Source: Flavobacteriaceae bacterium
GTDB lineage: Bacteria; Bacteroidota; Bacteroidia; Flavobacteriales; Flavobacteriaceae
Direction of reading: 5' to 3'
NCBI GenBank assembly: GCA_030633225.1
Contig: DAOVTF010000041.1
Location: 1-10,181, forward strand
DNA: 10,181 nt
The notes beneath the pieces are model-generated. The model was not told the origin of the DNA and ran no database searches. It worked only from the letters and a program-made list of their open reading frames with translations. Shown here piece after piece: positions 5,879-10,181 of the stretch (the stretch's first letter is position 1; each line of letters opens with the position of its first letter). Position numbers and translations under genes: made by a program.

Positions 5879-6056
5879 ACCCTCCTTGCAATTTATCTGC
5901 ACCCGGTAATAAGCCAATTAATTTTTGCGGATCATGAATTAAAATTGGTATATGCTGCGGACAAATATAAAAATGAGATTCTTGATAATAAAATTTGGTT
6001 ACCGGTATTTCTTGATCATCTTTCTTGCAAACCAAGCATTCTTTTTTACTTTCCAT
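5877..6056 (-). CDS. small CxxC...CxxH putative zinc-binding protein, 59 residues
   Basis: A complete short frame from the ATG at 6056 to a TAG at 5877. The product begins MESKKECLVCKK and has Cys7, Cys10, Cys32 and His35 in a C-x2-C-x21-C-x2-H pattern, fitting one zinc site. The second pair sits in FYICPQHIPILIHDP, and the protein ends in LIGLLPGADKLQGG. No membrane segment or signal is present, so it should be cytosolic. I recall similar short proteins of unknown function in other Bacteroidota, but cannot confirm this here. Support for reality: the paired ligand pattern, a good TAnnTTTG box 27 bp upstream, and a strong terminator just downstream. The overlapping plus-strand frame (5804-6073) has no protein-like pattern. 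It could act as a small nucleic-acid or protein-binding factor; function unknown. Confidence 0.75.
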   Translation of the reverse strand: MESKKECLVCKKDDQEIPVTKFYYQESHFYICPQHIPILIHDPQKLIGLLPGADKLQGG

Positions 6057-6082
6057 GTCTAAATGTTATTTAATTTGAGATG

Positions 6083-6090
6083 CAAAAATA
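6083..6090 (-). promoter_or_regulatory. -7 element for the small zinc-type gene
   Basis: On the minus strand this reads TATTTTTG, a full match to TAnnTTTG, 26 bp upstream of the ATG at 6056. No clear -33 element is seen. Confidence 0.4.
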
Positions 6091-6151
6091 TACATCTGGG
6101 TTTAAAAAAAGATGAATTATATCATCATTTTAATTTTTAAATTTTAAAAAC

Positions 6152-6159
6152 TAAATTTA
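6152..6159 (+). promoter_or_regulatory. weak -7 element for the DUF502 gene
   Basis: TAAATTTA matches TAnnTTTG except at the last base and lies 22 bp before the ATG at 6182. The -33 region is AT-rich without a TTTG. Confidence 0.25.
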
Positions 6160-6181
6160 CAACACAATCAATAAAGAAATT

Positions 6182-6769
6182 ATGAAAAAATTAATCAATT
6201 ATTTACTTCAAGGTTTATTATACATTGCACCATTAGGTATAACTGCATATATAATTTATGCCACTTTTACTTTTACCGATAGTTTGTCGCAAAAAATACT
6301 TGCCAATTTTTTTGACTTTAAAATTCCAGGTCTTGGAGTTTTAAGTTTAATTATTTTCTTAATTTTTGTTGGTTTTTTAGGTAAGACCATCATAGCTCGA
6401 CCACTAAAAAATATCTTTAATAGAATTATAAACCGAATTCCGTTTTTAAATTTTATTTATAATGCATTTAACGATCTGTTCTCGGCTTTTGTAGGGAAAG
6501 AAAAGAAATTCAATCAACCCGTTTTGGTTAAAGTTAACCTGAATTCTGATCTAGAAAAACTTGGATTTATAACTGAAGAGAATTTAGAGTTTTTAAAAGA
6601 AAAAGATAAAGTAGCAGTTTATTTTCCACATTCCTATAATTTTTCGGGTGAACTATTTATTGTTCCAAAAAATAATATTAAACCAATTAATAATAGTTCG
6701 AGTGAAGTTATGAAATTTATTGTATCTGCCGGATTAGCAGGTTGGGATAATAAGACTTCTAAGGTTTAA
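6182..6769 (+). CDS. DUF502 family membrane protein
   Basis: A 195-residue protein with two membrane segments (about 8-30 and 50-72) and a soluble C-terminal part. Family marks are the PLGITAYI turn in the first segment, PGLGVLSLIIFLIFVGFLG (49-67), IPFLNFIYNAFNDLFSAF (86-103) and, near the end, VYFPHSYNFSGELFIVP (146-162) with SSSEVMKFIVSAGLA (172-186). DUF502 proteins are widespread in bacteria and plants (COV-like) with no firm biochemical role. The gene stands alone on its strand between the divergent small gene and convergent rsmG, and its last 11 bp overlap the end of rsmG. The ATG is preceded by an A-rich leader, as in its neighbours. Confidence 0.9.
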   Translation: MKKLINYLLQGLLYIAPLGITAYIIYATFTFTDSLSQKILANFFDFKIPGLGVLSLIIFLIFVGFLGKTIIARPLKNIFNRIINRIPFLNFIYNAFNDLFSAFVGKEKKFNQPVLVKVNLNSDLEKLGFITEENLEFLKEKDKVAVYFPHSYNFSGELFIVPKNNIKPINNSSSEVMKFIVSAGLAGWDNKTSKV

Positions 6770-7388
6770 ATTTTAAAGGAATGTGCACCACTTTTTTTGT
6801 TTCAAAAAATTCTTCATTAAAATAATCTGTCAGATTGTAAATTGTGGCTTTAGGGAAATTTTTTAACTCCTCTGTTAAGTCTCCTCCTTTTAAATATAGA
6901 ATTCCGTTTTTTAATTCGTGATTCTGTTTTTTAGCAATTTTCTTTTTCGTCCATTTTACAAAATCATCCATATTAGTAACTGCACGACTTACAATAAAAT
7001 CAAATTCACCTTTCACCTTTTCTGCTCTAATGTGCTCGGCTTTTATATTTTTTAGTCCTAGTTCATCGGCTACAGTCTTAACTACTTTAATTTTTTTACC
7101 TATAGAGTCTACCAAATAAAAATCACTTTCTGGAAATAATATTGCTAAAGGAATACCAGGAAAACCTCCACCTGTTCCTACGTCTAATATTTTTGATCCT
7201 GGTTTAAACTCTTGCACTTTTGCAATTCCTAATGAATGTAAAACATGACGTAAATAAAGTTCATCAATATCTTTACGAGATATTACATTGATTTGTGCAT
7301 TCCAATATATAAAAATATCCTTTAGTTTAGAAATTTGCTCTACTTGAGTATTTGACAGATTCTCGAAATATTTTAATACCTTATCCAT
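6759..7388 (-). CDS. rsmG: 16S rRNA (guanine527-N7)-methyltransferase RsmG
   Basis: A 209-residue Rossmann-fold methyltransferase of normal RsmG (GidB) length. It methylates N7 of G527 in 16S rRNA using S-adenosylmethionine; loss of this mark is known to give low-level streptomycin resistance. Diagnostic segments are NVISRKD (34-40), LRHVLHSL (46-53), the SAM-binding motif ILDVGTGGGFPGIPLA (67-82), the acidic residue in LVDSIGKK (92-99, Asp94), FDFIVSRAV (129-137) and LYLKGG (164-169). It is a single gene on its strand, divergent from the desaturase with its own -7 box, and overlaps the DUF502 gene tail to tail by 11 bp. No defects seen. Confidence 0.97.
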   Translation of the reverse strand: MDKVLKYFENLSNTQVEQISKLKDIFIYWNAQINVISRKDIDELYLRHVLHSLGIAKVQEFKPGSKILDVGTGGGFPGIPLAILFPESDFYLVDSIGKKIKVVKTVADELGLKNIKAEHIRAEKVKGEFDFIVSRAVTNMDDFVKWTKKKIAKKQNHELKNGILYLKGGDLTEELKNFPKATIYNLTDYFNEEFFETKKVVHIPLKFKP

Positions 7389-7410
7389 TAAATTAAAGAT
7401 TCATTCTATA

Positions 7411-7418
7411 CAAAAATA
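7411..7418 (-). promoter_or_regulatory. -7 element for rsmG
   Basis: On the minus strand this reads TATTTTTG, a full TAnnTTTG match 22 bp upstream of the rsmG ATG. No -33 TTTG is recognisable. Confidence 0.4.
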
Positions 7419-7463
7419 CACTCATTTTTAACAATTTATTTCACTTTTCCATTAAAAAACGAC

Positions 7464-7471
7464 TAAATTTG
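7464..7471 (+). promoter_or_regulatory. -7 element for the desaturase operon
   Basis: TAAATTTG, followed by C, fully matches TAnnTTTG and lies 28 bp before the ATG at 7500. A TTTC at 7439-7442 is a possible degenerate -33 element with a 21-bp spacer. It probably drives the desaturase, aminotransferase and thioesterase genes together. Confidence 0.5.
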
Positions 7472-7499
7472 CAATTAATAAAAATCTAAATAAAAGTTT

Positions 7500-8588
7500 A
7501 TGCAAAACGTAAAATTTTTAACAAGAGATAAAACCAAATTTTTCAGAACTTTAAATAAACGTGTTAACAATTATTTTACTGAAAATCATATTAAAAAAAC
7601 AGGGAATTGGAAATTATATACCAAGGCAATTTTTATGTTTGCTCTTTTTATAGTACCGTTAGTTTTAATACTTACAATTGATCTACCAGGATGGGCTCAA
7701 ATATTTGGTATGATAACTATAGGTATAGGAATGGCTGGTGTAGGAATGAACGTAATGCACGACGCTAACCATGAATCTTTTTCAAGTAAAAAATGGGTAA
7801 ACAAATTAATGGGAAGCAGTATTTATATTCTTGCCGGAAATGACTACAACTGGAAAGTTCAACACAATGTTTTACACCATACCTATACTAATATTCAAGG
7901 CTTAGATGAAGATATTGATGCAGGGAGAATTATTAGATTTTCAAAGCATGCCAAATGGTTAAAAATTCATAAATTTCAAAAATATTATTCCTTATTTTTA
8001 TATGGACTTTTAACAATAAATTGGGCAATTACAACTGACTTTAAGCAGTCTTACCAGTATTTAAAAAGGAAATTATCTTATGGTAAATTTCCAAATCCAG
8101 CTACACAATGGACGAAATTAATCATTGGTAAAATTATTTACTATGCAGTTTGGATTGCTTTACCTTTAGTTTTAGGGTTTGTTTGGTGGCAGGTATTAAT
8201 TGGTTTTTTCATCATGCATTACACTGCAGGAATAATTTTAAGTGTAACTTTTCAATTGGCTCATGTTATGCCAAATACAGAAATGCCTTTGCCTGATAAA
8301 GATGGAAATATGGATCATACCTGGGCAATTCATCAATTGTTTACTACTTCAAATTTTGCACCAGATAATAAATTGGTAGAATTTTATACAGGTGGTTTGA
8401 ATCATCAGGTTGAGCATCATATTTTCCCACATATATCACATGTTCATTATAAAAAAATATCTGAAATAGTTCGTGAGACAGCAAAAGAGTTTAACCTTCC
8501 GTATAATGAATATAAAACTTTTTTCAAAGCCTTTGCTGAGCATATTAAACAACTTAATTACTTAGGTACACACCCAAAAATTGCATAG
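7500..8588 (+). CDS. membrane fatty acid desaturase (front-end, linoleoyl-CoA desaturase type)
   Basis: A 362-residue integral membrane di-iron desaturase. The three histidine boxes are HDANH (87-91), HNVLHH (122-127) and NHQVEHH (301-307). The third box has Gln in place of the first His (QVEHH, 303-307), the pattern of front-end (delta-5/delta-6 type) desaturases. Hydrophobic segments lie near 42-60, 66-84, 164-176, 209-228 and 231-251. Unlike eukaryotic front-end enzymes it has no N-terminal cytochrome b5 domain, so electrons must come from a separate ferredoxin or cytochrome. It inserts a double bond into an acyl chain, probably adjusting membrane fluidity; chain and position cannot be read from sequence. 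It is first in a likely operon, with the aminotransferase 21 bp downstream. Confidence 0.94.
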   Translation: MQNVKFLTRDKTKFFRTLNKRVNNYFTENHIKKTGNWKLYTKAIFMFALFIVPLVLILTIDLPGWAQIFGMITIGIGMAGVGMNVMHDANHESFSSKKWVNKLMGSSIYILAGNDYNWKVQHNVLHHTYTNIQGLDEDIDAGRIIRFSKHAKWLKIHKFQKYYSLFLYGLLTINWAITTDFKQSYQYLKRKLSYGKFPNPATQWTKLIIGKIIYYAVWIALPLVLGFVWWQVLIGFFIMHYTAGIILSVTFQLAHVMPNTEMPLPDKDGNMDHTWAIHQLFTTSNFAPDNKLVEFYTGGLNHQVEHHIFPHISHVHYKKISEIVRETAKEFNLPYNEYKTFFKAFAEHIKQLNYLGTHPKIA

Positions 8589-8609
8589 TTAAAATCAATT
8601 ATATTTATA

Positions 8610-9797
8610 ATGCCAGATCAATTATCAAACAGAATTAAAAGCTTACCTGTTTCTCAAACTTTGGCTATGGCAGCAAAGGCAAGAGAGCTAAAAGAACAAG
8701 GAATTGACATTATTAGTTTAAGTCTGGGGGAACCCGATTTTAACACACCTGATTTTATCAAAGATGCAGCTATTACAGCTATAAATGAAAATTACAATTC
8801 ATATACACCTGTTAATGGGTATGGTGAACTTCGTGAAGCTATTTGTCGTAAGTTCAAACGTGATAATAATATTGAATATACTTCTAATCAAATTGTGGTT
8901 TCCACTGGTGCAAAACAATCTATTGCCAATGCGGTAATGGTTTTATTAAATCCTGGAGATGAAGTTTTATTACCTGCACCATATTGGGTAAGCTATTCGG
9001 CACTTACAATTTTAGCTGAAGCAAAATATATTGAAATACCTTCTTCTATTGAAACTGATTTTAAAATTACTCCTGAACAGTTAGAAGCAGCCATTACTCC
9101 AAAAACTAAATTGATATTCTTTAATTCACCAAACAATCCTAGTGGAAGTGTTTACACTGAAGAAGAATTTAGAGCTTTGGCTAAGGTTTTAGAAAAATAT
9201 CCTGATATTTATATCCTTTCGGATGAGATATATGAGCACATAAATTATGGCGCTCCTAATTTTAGTTTTGCATCTATTGAAAGTATGTACGACAGAACTA
9301 TTACAGTAAATGGTGTGGCAAAAGCATTTGCTATGACAGGCTGGAGAGTTGGTTATATTGGAGCACCAGAGTGGATTGCTAAAGCCTGTACTAAAATACA
9401 AGGGCAAATCACTTCAGGCACAAATTGTATTGCACAGCGCGCAACAATTACTGCTTTAGATGCTCCGGTGTCTAAGATTCAATATATGATTGATGAATTT
9501 GAAACTCGTAGAGATCTTATTTTAGATTTATTAAGTAAAATTGAAGGGGTTAAAACCAATGTACCTCATGGTGCGTTTTATGTTTTTCCTGATATTTCTT
9601 CTTATTTTGGAAAAACTATTCAAGGTAAGACTATAAATAATTCTTCTGATTTTTCTATGCTTTTATTGGAAAATGCTAATGTGGCAACTGTTGCAGGGGG
9701 TGCATTTGGAGCACCAAATTGTGTTCGAATTTCTTATGCAGCATCACAAGACAGTATTAAAGAAGCGGTTAAAAGAATTGCTAAAGTATTATCTTAA
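8610..9797 (+). CDS. PLP-dependent aminotransferase, aspartate aminotransferase type (class I)
   Basis: A 395-residue fold-type I aminotransferase of the Ib (bacterial AspC/AspB-like) group. Blocks in order are SLSLGEPDFNTP (36-47), YTPVNGYGELREAI (65-78), STGAKQSIANA (98-108), FFNSPNNPSG (170-179, cofactor-contacting Asn), LSDEIYEHINY (203-213, Asp205 and Tyr208), the PLP-lysine in AKAFAMTGWRVGY (Lys238) and CVRISYA with the carboxylate-binding Arg373. The likely reaction is aspartate plus 2-oxoglutarate giving oxaloacetate plus glutamate, though relatives also accept aromatic or prephenate-derived substrates. It lies between the desaturase (21-bp gap) and the thioesterase (27-bp gap) on one strand, indicating co-transcription without an obvious pathway link. 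All key residues are present. Confidence 0.95.
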   Translation: MPDQLSNRIKSLPVSQTLAMAAKARELKEQGIDIISLSLGEPDFNTPDFIKDAAITAINENYNSYTPVNGYGELREAICRKFKRDNNIEYTSNQIVVSTGAKQSIANAVMVLLNPGDEVLLPAPYWVSYSALTILAEAKYIEIPSSIETDFKITPEQLEAAITPKTKLIFFNSPNNPSGSVYTEEEFRALAKVLEKYPDIYILSDEIYEHINYGAPNFSFASIESMYDRTITVNGVAKAFAMTGWRVGYIGAPEWIAKACTKIQGQITSGTNCIAQRATITALDAPVSKIQYMIDEFETRRDLILDLLSKIEGVKTNVPHGAFYVFPDISSYFGKTIQGKTINNSSDFSMLLLENANVATVAGGAFGAPNCVRISYAASQDSIKEAVKRIAKVLS

Positions 9798-9824
9798 TTA
9801 AAATTAAACAAACTTACTTTAAGA

Positions 9825-10181
9825 ATGAGTTATAAAGTTACTTTTTCAACTCGTTGGGCTGATTTTGATCCAAATAATCATATGCGTCATTCATCTTATA
9901 ATGATTATGCAGCAGAAACGAGGGTTCGGTTTTTTAGGGAAAATGGTTTTTCTTTACTTGAATTAAAAAAGAATAATATTGGTCCGGTTTTATTCAGTGA
10001 AAACACTAATTTTTACCGTGAAATTAATTTAAGTGAGGATATTGATGTTGAATTATTTGTAAAAGGTCTTTCAGAAAACGGAGAGCGATATAAGTTTCTG
10101 CATAAAATATATAAACAAAACGGAATACTAGCTGCAGAAATCGAAATTTTTGGTGCTTGGATAGATCTAACTACAAGAAAA
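9825..10181 (+). CDS. hotdog-fold acyl-CoA thioesterase, 3' end cut by window edge
   Basis: An open frame from the ATG at 9825 to the window end gives 119 residues with no stop. The start MSYKVTFSTRWADFDPNNHM fits the 4HBT/YbgC-type thioesterase family: the WxDxD motif followed by an Asn-His, then a tyrosine-bearing helix (SSYNDYAAETRVRFF, 23-37). Asp13 or Asp15 is the expected catalytic acid. Later strands (LFSENTNFYREI, VELFVKGLS, AAEIEIFGAWIDL) fit the hotdog beta sheet. Complete members run about 130-150 residues, so perhaps 15-30 are missing. Such enzymes hydrolyse acyl-CoA or similar thioesters in the cytosol. It is third in the desaturase operon, so a role in acyl turnover alongside desaturation is plausible but inferred. 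Confidence 0.88.
   Translation, partial: MSYKVTFSTRWADFDPNNHMRHSSYNDYAAETRVRFFRENGFSLLELKKNNIGPVLFSENTNFYREINLSEDIDVELFVKGLSENGERYKFLHKIYKQNGILAAEIEIFGAWIDLTTRK

Noticed and set aside
5804..6073. 89-residue plus-strand frame with a hydrophobic start
   Set aside because: It begins in the loop of the pruA terminator and is antisense to the better-supported CxxC...CxxH gene. Its hydrophobic start comes from T-rich terminator and repeat sequence.
6111..6126. GATGA-N6-TCATC dyad upstream of the DUF502 gene
   Set aside because: The arms are only 5 bp in a strongly AT-rich stretch, with no second site and no fit to a known operator geometry, so chance is likely.
9189..9407. 72-residue minus-strand frame
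   Set aside because: It is antisense to the aminotransferase active-site region and has no independent support.
1..10181. Search for tRNA, rRNA, CRISPR arrays, insertion sequences and attachment sites
   Set aside because: No cloverleaf-like sequence, spaced direct repeats, transposase or terminal inverted repeats were recognised by eye. A covariance-model scan could still reveal a small RNA.

Overview
The window is AT-rich and densely packed, with no rRNA, tRNA, CRISPR array or mobile element that I can see. Gene content (DUF3667 membrane protein, NRDE protein, flavobacterial-type PruA, cytochrome-b5-free front-end-type desaturase, FAS1 lipoprotein), lipoprotein signals ending in SC, A-rich leaders without Shine-Dalgarno sequences and promoter elements of the TAnnTTTG type all point to a member of Bacteroidota, most likely Flavobacteriia.

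Region 1 (1-1419) looks like the edge of a respiratory gene cluster. A c-type cytochrome lipoprotein (cut by the left edge inside its haem motif) and a FAS1/fasciclin lipoprotein run leftwards. An Fe-S-type Rrf2 repressor runs rightwards from the same 129-bp intergenic region. From what I know of flavobacterial genomes, this trio usually borders a clade II nitrous oxide reductase (nosZ) cluster, so nosZ is predicted just left of position 1. The shared promoter region carries two clear dyads: a 26-bp imperfect palindrome (candidate Rrf2 operator) and a 14-bp FNR-like palindrome.

Region 2 (1460-5769) holds apaG, a DUF3667 zinc-ribbon membrane protein, a convergent NRDE-family protein, and pruA (proline/glutamate-semialdehyde catabolism). 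The apaG stop codon sits exactly in the loop of a perfect hairpin. PruA has a cluster of unusual residues in one cofactor-side loop.

Region 3 (5770-7388) has a strong bidirectional terminator, a short heptamer tandem repeat, a small gene on the minus strand encoding a 59-residue CxxC...CxxH protein, a DUF502 membrane protein, and rsmG. The last two overlap tail to tail by 11 bp.

Region 4 (7500-10181) is a tight rightward run: a front-end-type fatty acid desaturase, a class I PLP aminotransferase (aspartate aminotransferase type) and a hotdog-fold thioesterase truncated by the right edge. Short gaps suggest one transcript, joining membrane-lipid and amino-acid metabolism. I see no dramatic new defence or mobile system. 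The most rewarding parts are the divergent regulatory region at 856-984 and the small zinc-type gene at 5877-6056.
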